Assembly: GCA_963377175.1 (NCBI GenBank)
Contig: CAUJNA010001527.1
Coordinates: 1 to 64,000, forward strand
DNA from: Effrenium voratum
Lineage: Eukaryota; Sar; Dinophyceae; Suessiales; Symbiodiniaceae
DNA: 64,000 bases
Direction: 5' to 3'
Positions 35,199 through 45,307 of the stretch are shown here, in pieces (the stretch's first letter is position 1; the number at the start of each line of letters is the position of its first letter). Made by a program: the position numbers and the translations under genes. The notes under the pieces are model-generated. The model did not search any database. It was not told the origin of the DNA and saw nothing but the letters and a program-made list of their open reading frames with translations.

Positions 35199-35798
35199 TT
35201 AGCCATCCCAAGGTGTATGAGCCGAGAGGCTATTCCGGGGGGCAATCCACTGCATGCGAAAGGGGACCCTAGTGTGAGACTCATTCACAGGTGGTTCCGC
35301 TTCAGGTTCAGGCAGTGCATAGGGCCGCGGGGGCGTGTGCTCGGCCTCGAAGAGGAAGATCGGCAGAGTCTCGGACTCGGGAGCAGCGGTGGTGTGAGTC
35401 GGGGGTGAGTCTGAGAGTTCCACGTCTGTGGACTCGCCTTCCAGTGGGGCGTGGTATGTATACGCGTCCATAGAGGGGTCATCCAGTACCAGGTCGTCTG
35501 AGGCGGAGTCATTCGCGGGCCCAAATTCCGGAGTAGGGTACGGGGAGTACCGTCTGCAGGGGCCCGAATAGGTCGAAGCCGGGGCCGAGGATCTTCCCGT
35601 GGGAAAAGGTGGAGGGTGAATCACGCCTACGGGAGGTCTCGGCGGTACTCGGCCGCGTCGGTTGAGGTATAGCTGGTAGATCTCCCACCATTCATAGATG
35701 CGCCAGAGCATTTGGAACGCTGTCGCACCTGCCGGCCTACAGACCGTGTACCTGTGTGAGTCTGGTTCTTCTGCTCCTCCCAGAGGTCGCTTACTCAT
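35199..35798 (-). CDS. Hypothetical Pro-rich protein in LINE 3' part
   Basis: About 199 residues from ATG 35798 (MSKRPLGGAEEPD); a longer frame starts at 36146 but its first part looks non-coding. It has an aromatic segment MLWRIYEWWEIYQLYL and then a Pro/Glu-rich tail. Not recognised. It may be a real frame of the retroelement or chance; codon pattern and length support it only weakly. Confidence 0.35.
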   Translation of the reverse strand: MSKRPLGGAEEPDSHRYTVCRPAGATAFQMLWRIYEWWEIYQLYLNRRGRVPPRPPVGVIHPPPFPTGRSSAPASTYSGPCRRYSPYPTPEFGPANDSASDDLVLDDPSMDAYTYHAPLEGESTDVELSDSPPTHTTAAPESETLPIFLFEAEHTPPRPYALPEPEAEPPVNESHTRVPFRMQWIAPRNSLSAHTPWDG

Positions 35799-36368
35799 CC
35801 TGGCTGTGAGTGCAACTGGTCGGGTAGGATGTCGGCCTACACTTTTCGCCCTGGGCCGGAGTGCTTGAATGGCGCAAACATCGGAAGGCGTAAGGAGAGA
35901 GAGGGGTTCCTCACTGTGTGCGCGCTTGTGACTCCAGAGATTGCACGTGGTGTTGGCCGAGACAGCCATGGTCAGGTGAGACACCCAGGTCCTATCTGTG
36001 GAGAAACACCAAACCTGATTTGAGCCGCTATATGGAGAAACATGCAGCAAGTGAGTACGTGCATCGTCAACTGTGTCGTCTCTCTCTGTAGCCGTGCCCG
36101 CCTGGTTTCTGGAGGTGTGGGCCTCGGCAAGGCTTGGGCGACTCACATGGAAAAGGCATGAGGCGAGGCATCCCTTGGCGGCACATCGTGGGGTAGTCTA
36201 GATTTGCCGCGTGGTGTGTCGAACTTCCTAAGAGGTGCAGTAACCGCCAACTGAAAATGGCAAAAGCTGCACTGGCAAAATAAATCAATGGTGTTCGCCC
36301 CTGGCTGCCGCCAGGGGTGAAACACTGGCGCAAAACCGATGGCGGTGTGCTCCGGCTTGCTGGTAAGG

Positions 36369-37604
36369 TCAGAGCTCCTCGAAGATCGAACTGAGACGGT
36401 CGAGGAACATGCAAAATTCGGCCACCGAGAAGCGACAATCGGGTCCAAGGACAAGGAAGAAGGCCAGTAACAGGTCGTTGGTGAGCATGAGATGGTCGGC
36501 TTTGAGGTCATCCGAGAGATGCGTAATCATCTGTTTCGCGAGAGTGCGAGCCTTGCGAGGGTGATCCTTGAGTCGGCGTGGTGTGACCATTGGGGCCAGA
36601 ACGCACCAGTCGTATAGGGCGGCAAGGAGGCGTACGCGCTCCTGGACTGGTTGTTCGGAGTAGTCAAGCTCGCCTGTGATGAGGAGGTCGGCTTCATCCT
36701 CATTCCAGCCCATAGGAAGCCATTGTTGGACTTTACGCCGGGCTGCCTGTGTGGTACGAAGGATGGTAGCTCGACGCTTGCCAGCGGGGAGCGGGGTGCG
36801 GGTCCAGTGGCGGCGTTTCCTGCCGCGCGCCGGGAGCGGCCCGTGCGAGGCTGGTGAGACAAGTGACACCAGGAGTTCGGTTTGCGTGGATGCAGCCGTG
36901 GTGGCTTTGAAGCCGAAAAGGGAGAGCCCGGCTTGTACTGTGCCCTCGAGGGTGCCCAGGTGGGTACAGGGCGTAGTGAAACTCCGAACCTGTTGCTCAA
37001 TCTTCGTGTAGGGGAGGCGTAGTGTGGCCCCCTTAATTCGCTCAAGAAGGATCTGTAGCTCGGTCAAGTGAGGCGCCACATGGGTGAGGTCATCATCTGG
37101 CTGCAAGAGGGCTGCCTGAATGCCTTCCAGTAGCTGCCGTGCCTGTTCCGTGGTGTTGTGATAAGGTCGGAGAGACTGAAGGTCAGCAGTGTCCTGCCAC
37201 GGGTGGAGGAACGGAGTTTCGGGCTCACGAAGCAGAGAGGATCGTTCCTGGTCTTGGTCATGATCTCCGCGTGTATCGGGGGTTGCCCAGGGGAGAGAGG
37301 CCGGAGTGACTGGTGAAGCGGGGAGCGTAGGGGAGGCAGGTGCCTTAGTGCCAGCGGAGTCCGGAGTGGGGGCTCGGCTAGGTGAGTCCAGCTGTGTTTT
37401 TCCCGCAGTGTGCAAGTGGGTCGAGTCGGCTGCTCTGGGGGGGCTGGTTTTAGGAGGTGAGAACGGGCAACGCCGGGGGGGTGAGCTGGCCTCCTGTTCC
37501 TGGGAATCTGCAATCTCTATCGGAGGGCTGTCTTCAAGCTGGATAGGTGCAGGATGTAAGTAAGCGGGGGTCCGCGGGATCCACGTTGGGGGAAGCATGG
37601 ACAT
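36369..37604 (-). CDS. Hypothetical protein in LINE 3' part
   Basis: A 411-residue frame. The first 150 residues are Pro/Ser-rich; then a helical part (LEGIQAALLQPDDDLTHVAP), a basic stretch (RGRKRRHW) and a C-terminal part with LITGELDYSEQPVQERV and DLLLAFFLVLGPDCRFSVAEF. It resembles a gag-like layout with disordered N-terminus and ordered C-terminus, but I do not recognise a family. GTCTCACCCATG marks the region just upstream of its start. May be an ORF1-like gene of a second, fused retroelement. Confidence 0.45.
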   Translation of the reverse strand: MSMLPPTWIPRTPAYLHPAPIQLEDSPPIEIADSQEQEASSPPRRCPFSPPKTSPPRAADSTHLHTAGKTQLDSPSRAPTPDSAGTKAPASPTLPASPVTPASLPWATPDTRGDHDQDQERSSLLREPETPFLHPWQDTADLQSLRPYHNTTEQARQLLEGIQAALLQPDDDLTHVAPHLTELQILLERIKGATLRLPYTKIEQQVRSFTTPCTHLGTLEGTVQAGLSLFGFKATTAASTQTELLVSLVSPASHGPLPARGRKRRHWTRTPLPAGKRRATILRTTQAARRKVQQWLPMGWNEDEADLLITGELDYSEQPVQERVRLLAALYDWCVLAPMVTPRRLKDHPRKARTLAKQMITHLSDDLKADHLMLTNDLLLAFFLVLGPDCRFSVAEFCMFLDRLSSIFEEL

Positions 37605-37755
37605 GGGTGAGACGCCTCAAGCGGGACAGATGATCCTACCTACACTGTGTACACCTAGGTTGATCCAAGGCCAAAGCAATGTACCCAATGGTAGAACGCC
37701 TTGCAATCCGTTCACATGGCGGTGCCGAATGCAAGTGCAGTGGACTCTGAGGGCC

Positions 37756-38487
37756 GGGCCACCATGGAGCCTCAAAGGAAACAAACGACCAACCCGGTGC
37801 AGGCGTGAGCAGAGTCTGTCCATGTCAGACATGAATGTGTCTACCATAGTGGTAGTGTTAAGGAGGCCTCATGCCCATGTCCAAACTGGTATGGGGGTCA
37901 CCAAGGTCGGGGCCTCGTCTTGGCCTGAGGGCAGGTCAATGCCTCTTCACTCTGCGCGTACAGCATGTGAGAAGAAATGCAACGGACAACGTGGGATCAA
38001 CCAGAGTCTCCCAAAATCGAGTGACTGAGTGTCCTGCCGCATCGATAGGCCTCATGAGGGCAGACAAAACGTTCACAGCTCATATCTCTGCTTCCAGAAC
38101 GAACTCCATCTGGCTTCAAAGTATTTCCAGTGTAGCCTGTCTTGGGCCAGTGAGACGTAATCGAGAACATCCTGAGAGGGTCTGAGGGACGGGCCACCAT
38201 GGAGCCTCAAAGGAAACAAACGACCAACCCGGTGCAGGCGTGAGCAGAGTCTGTCCATGTCAGACATGAATGTGTCTACCATAGTGGTAGTGGTAAGGAG
38301 GCCTCATGCCCATGTCCAAACTGGCATGGGGGTCACCAAGGGCAGGGCCTCATCTTGGCCTGAGGGCAAGTCAATGCCTCTTCACTCTGCGCGTACAGCA
38401 TGTGAGAAGAACTGAAACGGACAACATGGGATCAACCAGGGTCTCCCAAAATCGAGTGACTGAGTGTCCTGCCGCATCGATAGGCCT
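37756..38487. repeat. Tandem duplication within LINE 3' part
   Basis: 37756-38052 and 38191-38487 are near-identical (period 435 bp). Between them (about 38065-38180) is a copy of the ORF2 3' end found at about 40352-40468. This shows repeated copying or template switching of the 3' region. Confidence 0.75.
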
Positions 38488-38794
38488 GGGCCGGCGGAAG
38501 GTAGGCAATGGCGTCAACGAGAAGCCAACTCAAACATGGCATATGCACGGACCGCACCAAAGCTGGGATAACTGTCATGCCAGATCGAAAAATGAGGAGG
38601 CAAGCAGGTGTTTCAAAAGAAGCGGACTGTAGTTACATGTCGGGGCCAATGTCGCACGGTGAGACGTGGGTGAAGCACATCAGGTGTTCTGCCCAAAACC
38701 GCGAAACGACAAATGAGGCCCGATTAGAGGGGTGGCCGGCTTGGTGAGACGGGGCCTGTCACGCCCGTTGATTCAAGGTGGTGATGCCGGGTAG

Positions 38795-40024
38795 TCACTG
38801 ACCCGCCGCACGCACCAAGGTGCTACGAAGCAAGGAAGCTGACAATCGAATGTGGTGCAACGACGAGACCACGTCATCGGCCGTAAGGTTGGCGTTGCCT
38901 GCGTGCACACGGTCCACTAAGCTGACCACCTGGTTTTCATGGTCCTGGAACGCTGAGAGGAGCTCGTCGACGAGTTCACGTGGCACTGGATTGAGCGTGC
39001 TGCCCGCGGGGGGGTTTGCACGCTGCCATGCCCGGTTGGCCAGCCGCAGCGATCGAAGCCCTTCACGTTGTTGGATCCGGCTGTCATGCAGCTGTAACTC
39101 AAGCTGTTGTACTTGGAAGGCAATCATCGCCGATATGGGATGTGCCGCCGAGTCGACGTCGACAGGCCAGGGCCAACCTCGACGCGAGAATGCGTCAGTG
39201 GTAGGCTCAGGGCCAGAGTGTGACCGCGGGGTGAGATGTGTGGGCTGGGTGGGCTGTGCCATCTGAGGTGCCTGAGTGCCGAGGGTGGTTGGGTTAGGAG
39301 TGGTCGTGCTATCCCGGCTCAATGCATTGGCGGGGAGCTGTAGAGGTTGGGCTTCGGGAGCCGACGGTGCCGGCATCGTATTGGTCGTAGTGGTGACCGG
39401 GGGGGCAGTGGCGGGGCCTGGAGTGGGGTTGGCCCCAGGATTCTGCGTGTCGTGTTCATTTTTCCCCTGTTGGCCATCCTTGCCGACCTTGCCATCTCCC
39501 TTGCCGTCCTTGCCTTTGAAGTCCTTGCCATCCTTGCCGTAAAAGTCCTTGCCATGTTTGCCGTTTTTGCCGTCCTTGCCATCCTTTCCCTTGAACATCA
39601 TTCCTTTGCCATCACTACAGGCGGCCTCGATGGGTGAGAGTCCCTTACCTTGTACCCCAGCAATGGGGGGCTGCGGTGCAACTGGTTGGTTGGGCGTTGG
39701 TGCAGGTGGTGAGACCGTGGGTGTAGCAGTGGTAGGTGGTGACGGAGCGGGCCGTCGTGGCTCAGGGACCTGCGGGGTCGTCGTAGTCGCGGGGGCTGTG
39801 GGCCGGGGCGCCGGCTGCGCCGGCGGGTGTTGTGATGTGCACGGCGTTGGTTGCTGGGTAACCGCAGGCTGCGTGTGTTGTATGCCAGGGTCGGGGGACT
39901 GCGTAGCGGTGGCGTAGTCCCACTGTCCCCAGCTAGTGCCCGCGTTCCACGGATCATCCCGAGAATCTAAGTCATAATTGATCCTACGGTAATAGTCGGG
40001 TTGTGTCCACCAATCCGTCATGGC
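38795..40024 (-). CDS. Low-complexity protein with GKDGK repeats
   Basis: About 409 residues from ATG 40024 (MTDWWTQPDYYRRINY); the longer frame to 40336 is less convincing. It is Pro/Thr-rich, then has a GKDGK/GKNGK repeat block near residues 140-190, then a helical C-terminus with LHDSRIQQREGLRSLRLANR. GTCTCAC lies 20 bp upstream of the start. Function unknown; position suggests a gag-like or accessory frame of a retroelement. Confidence 0.5.
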   Translation of the reverse strand, partial: AMTDWWTQPDYYRRINYDLDSRDDPWNAGTSWGQWDYATATQSPDPGIQHTQPAVTQQPTPCTSQHPPAQPAPRPTAPATTTTPQVPEPRRPAPSPPTTATPTVSPPAPTPNQPVAPQPPIAGVQGKGLSPIEAACSDGKGMMFKGKDGKDGKNGKHGKDFYGKDGKDFKGKDGKGDGKVGKDGQQGKNEHDTQNPGANPTPGPATAPPVTTTTNTMPAPSAPEAQPLQLPANALSRDSTTTPNPTTLGTQAPQMAQPTQPTHLTPRSHSGPEPTTDAFSRRGWPWPVDVDSAAHPISAMIAFQVQQLELQLHDSRIQQREGLRSLRLANRAWQRANPPAGSTLNPVPRELVDELLSAFQDHENQVVSLVDRVHAGNANLTADDVVSSLHHIRLSASLLRSTLVRAAGQ

Positions 40025-40360
40025 TGAATGGCGGGAAAAAACAGTGAGACTGAAACAAAAGCTCTGAGCCCAGGCATGAAAAGTCAATGTACAGACAATA
40101 GCGAGCACACACAATGTCAGGGCAGAAAGGAGAGGGGAAAAGAGAGAGAAGAGTCGTGAACGAACCAAAGCGTGGCATGAGTGAACAGAGCCAAGCGAAA
40201 CTCCAACGGCACCGCAGTGCGAAGAATATGGAACCTCTGAGGGCCGAGCCTCATGAGGGCAGACCTGGCATAGATCATAGCATGAAATCTGAAGAAGGCG
40301 CATGTTACGCAACCAAGCTGAAAGGGCTAAAGCCAAGATACTAAGCGTCGGGCAAAACGT

Positions 40361-43300
40361 TCACAGCTCATATCTCTGCTTCCAGAACGAAATCCATCTG
40401 GCTTCAAAGTATTTCCAGTGTAGCCTGTCTTGGGCCAGTGAGACGTAATCGAGAACATCCTGAGAGGGTGAAGCGAACCGCAGGTGATCAGCAACTGACA
40501 CTCCCTCAGAAAAGAAGATAAAAAGCTCGTAGTCGCTGCGGTGAAACGGACAAAACCGCGAACGATGTCTGAAGGAAAAATTGGCATCCGTGGCTTGTTG
40601 GTGTCGCCACCAGAGCATGTGCTTGTATTTCAAGAGCTGGCCCGCGCCGGTCTGACTCCTCAGGAGATGACCAAGCCAGCGGTACCGCGTGTAGAGGACA
40701 ACCTTATACCAGGGCGTGGCTGTGGTGAGAAGTTGGTCCACTAGTACATTGGCTTGTCTAGTATGCTCCCGCCATCCCTCAGTGGCAAGTTTGTGGGGTT
40801 TAAGCATGGTGCGGAGCATGTGGCGGTGGGTACCATTCACTTTGTCCACCCACGCTTTGGAGAGGGGCAAGCCTCCAATGATCCACCGGAGCTTGGCGAA
40901 AACTCTTTTAGTAAGCATCTGGACTCGGAGTGAAACTGGCAGAGCTTGGTTGGTTAGGGTCAGTCTAAAGCGGACGAAGGCTCCCCACATCTGAGCAATG
41001 GCACAAGAATAGTGCGCGCGTATACCAATATGCATGTTGAACTTGCAGCCAAGATGTGTGAAGGTATCAAAGCACCTGCCAACCAGGACTTTGCTTCCTT
41101 GCAGATCCAGGAGTGAAGTAGGCTCGGCTACAAAGGCATTGGCATAGACTTCTGTCTTTCCTGGGCTGAGAAGCAAGCCAATAGGTTCAAGTGCAAACGC
41201 GACCTCATCAAACATGCGACGTAGTTGAGGGAAGGTCCTTGCAAACAAGAGGATGTCATCAGCATACAGGCCAGCTCGTTGTTTGACTTGGTCGGGTACA
41301 GGCAGAAAAGAGAAAAAGGGGTCCACAGGCCAAATTTGGGCGACCTCATCTAAGGCAGAGTCAAGCGCCAGGGCAAACAAGAGGGGACTCGGCGGGGATC
41401 CTTGTTTAACTCCACAAGTAGGAAGTACCGTGGCAACCTCATCGTGTGGCAGAGGGAACAGCAGCCGGGTGCTGATGAGGCCTCGCAAGAGGCTTCGTTC
41501 TACCTCCGGGGACACGCGGCGCGCCTGAAGGAGCTCAAGGACTGCCCTCCAGCGAAGGGAGTCAAAAGCCTTCTGGACATCTAAACGACACACAATGAGA
41601 CCATGTTGCCACTCAACTGCTTTTTCAATTCGCATATGCAGTTGTGATACTACGTCACCAACTTGGCCTCCAACCACGGCTCCTCCCCGTTGGAAAGTGG
41701 TGTGGGCGGTGAAGTCCGAGGGCAATCTGCCTAGCAGGACATAGTCAAACAACTTGAGGCTGACAGCACAAAGAGAGAGGGGGCGGTATTGCTTTGGGTG
41801 TTCCGGGGAATGGACCTTTGGGAGGAGAGAAACCACACTGATGGACCAAAGCCGGGGCCAGTCCCAAATGCTGCCACGAATGACGACCGTGAAAAATTGT
41901 GCCCACCACACGAGGTTGGTTTTTGTATGCGAGATGAAAAATTCACTGGTGAGTCCATCGGAGCCTGCGGCCTTCCTGAGCTTGAGTCGAGAGATGGCCT
42001 GTTTGACCTCCGAACAAGTGACCGGTGCAATCTCGGCCGGCTCGACCGTGGCGTCCAGACCCGCCAACCTATCAAGCACAAGGTGGAGGTCATGTTGAGG
42101 GTCCGGTAAGCCCTTCGGTGTAAACAAAGCCGAAAAATAGTCCTGGACTTGTTGTCTCCATTGTGCCTGGGGCCCGGGGAGAGTGAATCCTTGTTTGGGG
42201 CTGGGCACCCACCGGTTGGCACGAGTGAGAGCTTCGATTGCCCAAGGCTCATCCCTGAGTGCAGCACGCATGACAATGGCTTGCTTCTGTCCCTTGCGGA
42301 TAGTCCGGAGCGTCACGATCTCTCTCTCAAGGTCACCGAGTTCGGGGGGGGGTGAAAGGGAATGGGAACGCTGGCAGGTCATCTGGTGTCTGCGTTTGCA
42401 CAAAGCATCAAGTCTGGCATCAAGCTCTGTCCAAGTCGGGGAGAATCGCCGAGGGGTGGCCCATTGGTTAAAGAGCTGGATTTGATCCTGAAGTACGGCC
42501 CCGAAGTCCTGAGTGTCATGCCCGAGGTGCATCATAGTAGTGGCCTGAGCGGAGAAATCACCTCGGAAGGGCGGAGACACCAGTGCGTCGGGAAAGCAAA
42601 CTCGTCCAAAAAGCTTGATGCAGTGATTGGACTCATGTGACTGAGGCAATGCAGGCGGGGACACGTCCGGCCGGTACGGCGCATACTCAAGATCATCTTC
42701 CTGTGTTGAAGGGTCGAGTGCCGTTGAACACACCTGGGAGGGTTGTGTGGGCGGGTCCAACAGTGTGGAAACCTGTGAAAGTACCACATGGTCATCGGGG
42801 GTGTCCATCACCAACCTGTCCGTGAGGTTCCGGGCAGGCGTCAGATCCGGGGGAAGATTTGGGGGAGGGGCGGAAACTGTCCACGGGCCTTGGACCCACG
42901 CCGTCACTGGCCGATGGTCACTCAGAACAATATAGTTCCAATCAGGCCAGACCTGAAGTGGGGTCAAAGTAAGGCCGCTGGCGACGATCCAATCAATGCA
43001 GGAGGCACCGCCGTCTTGAGCATATGCGATCCAGGTGTGAACGTGAGGGTGGGGGGGTGTAAATCCAAGGCCCAACGAAGCCAAGATCGCCTGAACCTTA
43101 GCAGCGCGGTTTCCATCTGGTACCCAACACGGGTTACGAGCATCGTTCATGGGGAAAAACTGGACATTGAAGTCACCTAAAAGCAGGACCGGGCAAGAGT
43201 ACTGGAAGAGTTCAACGTCTTGTTCAAGCGAGTTGAGAGCAGCCGTCATCTGAGAGTCCGTTTTCCCAGAATGGGGAAGGTGGACACAATAAACGCGTAA

Positions 43301-43630
43301 GAGTGGACCGGGGGCCGCATGTCTCCATTTAAGTGTACATGCGAGCCATTGCGTGCCTGTGGCAATTTCAGTGGGGGTGTGAAAATGCGCGGTGTGCGCA
43401 AAGATAGCAAGGCCTGCGTAAGTGTGGGCCTGGCCGCAGTCTCGAACAACATGCCAGTGCTCCCAAAGCAACAGGTGCCGGGTAGGCTTCACCTCCGGAA
43501 AAAAGGAGTGCTCCTGGAAGGCATAAAGCGGCATCGTTTCATGTCCGAGGGCAATGTGCGTAAAGAAATGGAACAAAGTTACAATCGCAGTTCGAGCAAG
43601 GTTCCACGAACAGGCCTGGAACGGCTTCAC
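40361..43630 (-). CDS. LINE ORF2: APE endonuclease and reverse transcriptase
   Basis: A 1089-residue protein. The N-terminal exonuclease-endonuclease fold shows WNLAR, QEHSF, LLLGDFNV, CIDWIVAS and SDHRPVT. The reverse transcriptase follows with PKQYRPLSL, RLDVQKAFDSL, GVKQGSPPSPLLF and the catalytic YADD. A thumb and a C-terminal region follow. It nicks target DNA and copies the LINE RNA into it. The frame is open throughout. A truncated copy of its 3' end lies at 38065-38180. Confidence 0.93.
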   Translation of the reverse strand: MKPFQACSWNLARTAIVTLFHFFTHIALGHETMPLYAFQEHSFFPEVKPTRHLLLWEHWHVVRDCGQAHTYAGLAIFAHTAHFHTPTEIATGTQWLACTLKWRHAAPGPLLRVYCVHLPHSGKTDSQMTAALNSLEQDVELFQYSCPVLLLGDFNVQFFPMNDARNPCWVPDGNRAAKVQAILASLGLGFTPPHPHVHTWIAYAQDGGASCIDWIVASGLTLTPLQVWPDWNYIVLSDHRPVTAWVQGPWTVSAPPPNLPPDLTPARNLTDRLVMDTPDDHVVLSQVSTLLDPPTQPSQVCSTALDPSTQEDDLEYAPYRPDVSPPALPQSHESNHCIKLFGRVCFPDALVSPPFRGDFSAQATTMMHLGHDTQDFGAVLQDQIQLFNQWATPRRFSPTWTELDARLDALCKRRHQMTCQRSHSLSPPPELGDLEREIVTLRTIRKGQKQAIVMRAALRDEPWAIEALTRANRWVPSPKQGFTLPGPQAQWRQQVQDYFSALFTPKGLPDPQHDLHLVLDRLAGLDATVEPAEIAPVTCSEVKQAISRLKLRKAAGSDGLTSEFFISHTKTNLVWWAQFFTVVIRGSIWDWPRLWSISVVSLLPKVHSPEHPKQYRPLSLCAVSLKLFDYVLLGRLPSDFTAHTTFQRGGAVVGGQVGDVVSQLHMRIEKAVEWQHGLIVCRLDVQKAFDSLRWRAVLELLQARRVSPEVERSLLRGLISTRLLFPLPHDEVATVLPTCGVKQGSPPSPLLFALALDSALDEVAQIWPVDPFFSFLPVPDQVKQRAGLYADDILLFARTFPQLRRMFDEVAFALEPIGLLLSPGKTEVYANAFVAEPTSLLDLQGSKVLVGRCFDTFTHLGCKFNMHIGIRAHYSCAIAQMWGAFVRFRLTLTNQALPVSLRVQMLTKRVFAKLRWIIGGLPLSKAWVDKVNGTHRHMLRTMLKPHKLATEGWREHTRQANVLVDQLLTTATPWYKVVLYTRYRWLGHLLRSQTGAGQLLKYKHMLWWRHQQATDANFSFRHRSRFCPFHRSDYELFIFFSEGVSVADHLRFASPSQDVLDYVSLAQDRLHWKYFEARWISFWKQRYEL

Positions 43631-43672
43631 CCTACCGCGCCTCGTGGACGGCGAGGTAGTGACAGCATTGGG

Positions 43673-44950
43673 TCAGCGTGCACGGGCCGCAGTGGTCCAT
43701 GCGGACAACAAAGCCTCAGGGGTGACTCCAAGGATCGACGTGACAGATTCTTGGTTGAGTGCGGGGTTATCCTTGACATGAAAGTGCTCGGATCTTTCGG
43801 CCACCCGGGTGTCTCCAATCCAGACTATTCCTCGCTTATGATCACACTCGATCCTGTCAGGGGTCCCGCCAAGTGCAGTGAGACAACGGCGAACCCTAGC
43901 AACCCATCCAGCGAGGGCTCTTTCTTCCGGGGTCTTGGGAAAGGAGGCCCAGGGTTTGCCTGCCATGGCATCACTATTTCGGGTCGTTTCCCGAACAGCT
44001 CTCATCACGGCGAAAGCACGAGTGCGGAGCACATTCGAGGGCCCGTCCAACACCAACCATGCGTAGGTGCACCTGACAGACGGGCAATTGAAGCGAGATA
44101 CAAAAGGCTTGACCTCCGGGGGGAAAGCATCAAGAATTTTCTGTATGTCTCCATGAATGACGTCCCGGGGAGTGTCCTTTGCCCATGATCCCATCACAAT
44201 GGTCTGAGTGGCGTCTTCAGGGGAGCGAACCGTGAGACCAGGGAACTTGCCCCTCCCCGCCCCCTTGGGTTGTGGCTCCTGTGAAACGGCATTCATGCGG
44301 AATTGCATCCACGGGTCATCACCTCCGGCTGAACGAGCGGACTGGTGTGATACTGCTGTAGAAGCTGATCCTTTCCGTGAGTCCAGTTCGACTGCTAGTA
44401 GGCGGGCGTTGAGCCCCTGCACGTTGTCCCCCAAGATTTTGACGCTGCGGTCCGTCTCCTGGAGCTGGGTGGACACTTCACGGGCAGCGTCTTTGGCAGA
44501 CTGGGCTTGATCTGCAACATAATTGAGCAGGGTATCCTGTTGATGCAAAGCCTGAGTATGCCCTCCTACCACGGTGAAAAGGGCCGCAGAGGCCTGGTGT
44601 TGTTCTTCCCTTTGCTGTTCCTGGTTGGCCAAAATGGCTTTTAGGACGTCCCCGATATCCCCACTAGCGGGCTTCTGGAGGGGTCGAAACGCCGGAGCGG
44701 AGAGGAGCTCAGCGGGCACGACCTGGCGGCTGGCGTCTGCAGGCCGTTCGGTTTTGGGAGGAGTCTCTAATCGGGTTTCTGAAAGAGGATCGCCTGTGCG
44801 GTGAAAGGTCTTGGGGGTCGAAGGGTGTGTACCCGAACCACGGTGGGGGACAGCGTTCACAAAAGGGTTCAGTTCCTGGGAGGGCGCTCGTTTCTCCCCT
44901 CGTCCTCCAGAATCCCCTCGTCCTCCAGCATCAATTTCCATGTTGGCCAT
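43673..44950 (-). CDS. LINE ORF1: coiled-coil RNA-binding-type protein
   Basis: A 425-residue protein, 42 bp upstream of ORF2. The N-terminus is Gly/Pro-rich and disordered; residues about 100-195 form a likely coiled coil (ILANQEQQREEQHQASAAL, VKILGDNVQGLNARL). The C-terminal half (SRFNCPSVRCTYAWLVLDG) may be a nucleic-acid-binding fold. By position it is the ORF1 protein that coats LINE RNA. No zinc knuckle is seen. Confidence 0.75.
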   Translation of the reverse strand: MANMEIDAGGRGDSGGRGEKRAPSQELNPFVNAVPHRGSGTHPSTPKTFHRTGDPLSETRLETPPKTERPADASRQVVPAELLSAPAFRPLQKPASGDIGDVLKAILANQEQQREEQHQASAALFTVVGGHTQALHQQDTLLNYVADQAQSAKDAAREVSTQLQETDRSVKILGDNVQGLNARLLAVELDSRKGSASTAVSHQSARSAGGDDPWMQFRMNAVSQEPQPKGAGRGKFPGLTVRSPEDATQTIVMGSWAKDTPRDVIHGDIQKILDAFPPEVKPFVSRFNCPSVRCTYAWLVLDGPSNVLRTRAFAVMRAVRETTRNSDAMAGKPWASFPKTPEERALAGWVARVRRCLTALGGTPDRIECDHKRGIVWIGDTRVAERSEHFHVKDNPALNQESVTSILGVTPEALLSAWTTAARAR

Positions 44951-45279
44951 TGGAGTGAAACTGGGAACCCAAACGGCTGTGGAAAGTGAGGCGCGCAGTA
45001 AGTCAGCAAGGCAAACTCAAACGGCCCCAAGGGCTTCCTCAAGTTAGAAAGGGGGGGGCCCAGAGCCTAAAAGGTCAAAACCAAAAAGGGAGAGACAAGG
45101 GGCAACCTCCCCCCCCCAGCACGGTGAGACACAAGCTGGATGCAGCGACCGAGCGGGCGAAACGACAAACAGGTCAGAGGTGAATCCCCAACTACCGCGT
45201 GTCCCCTAGCTCAGCACTTTCACCGAGCACTTTCACCGTGCACTTTCACAGGTGTTTATCTTGCCAATTGTTGTTTGGG

Positions 45280-45305
45280 CTTGAGCCAAAATGGCTTGAG
45301 CCAAA
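45280..45305 (-). other. Tandem relict dinoflagellate spliced leaders at LINE 5' end
   Basis: The minus strand reads TTTGGCTCAAG (45295-45305) directly followed by CCATTTTGGCTCAAG (45280-45294). The dinoflagellate leader ends ...CCATTTTGGCTCAAG after a CCGTAG. The inner copy begins exactly after that TAG, the place where a new trans-splicing event would cut, and the outer copy is the 3' half of a second leader. This is the known signature of recycled, trans-spliced mRNA in dinoflagellates. Confidence 0.9.
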
Positions 45306-45307
45306 GT
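45304..45307. other. Putative LINE target-site duplication, right copy (AAGT)
   Basis: Matches AAGT at 33780-33783. It overlaps the last bases of the truncated leader by microhomology, so the precise junction has an ambiguity of a few bases. Confidence 0.5.

Larger units (their letters stand above)
33784..45303 (-). mobile_element. Nested LINE-type retrotransposon insertion (about 11.5 kb)
   Basis: GC-rich, reading leftward. The 5' end (45305) has tandem relict spliced leaders; then come ORF1, ORF2 with APE-type endonuclease and reverse transcriptase, and a 6.5 kb 3' part with further frames and duplicated pieces of the ORF2 end. It ends in a short A run. The insertion lies within the polymerase-helicase gene of element B, so it is younger than B. 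Whether the 3' part is one unit or several fused inserts is not resolved. Confidence 0.85.
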
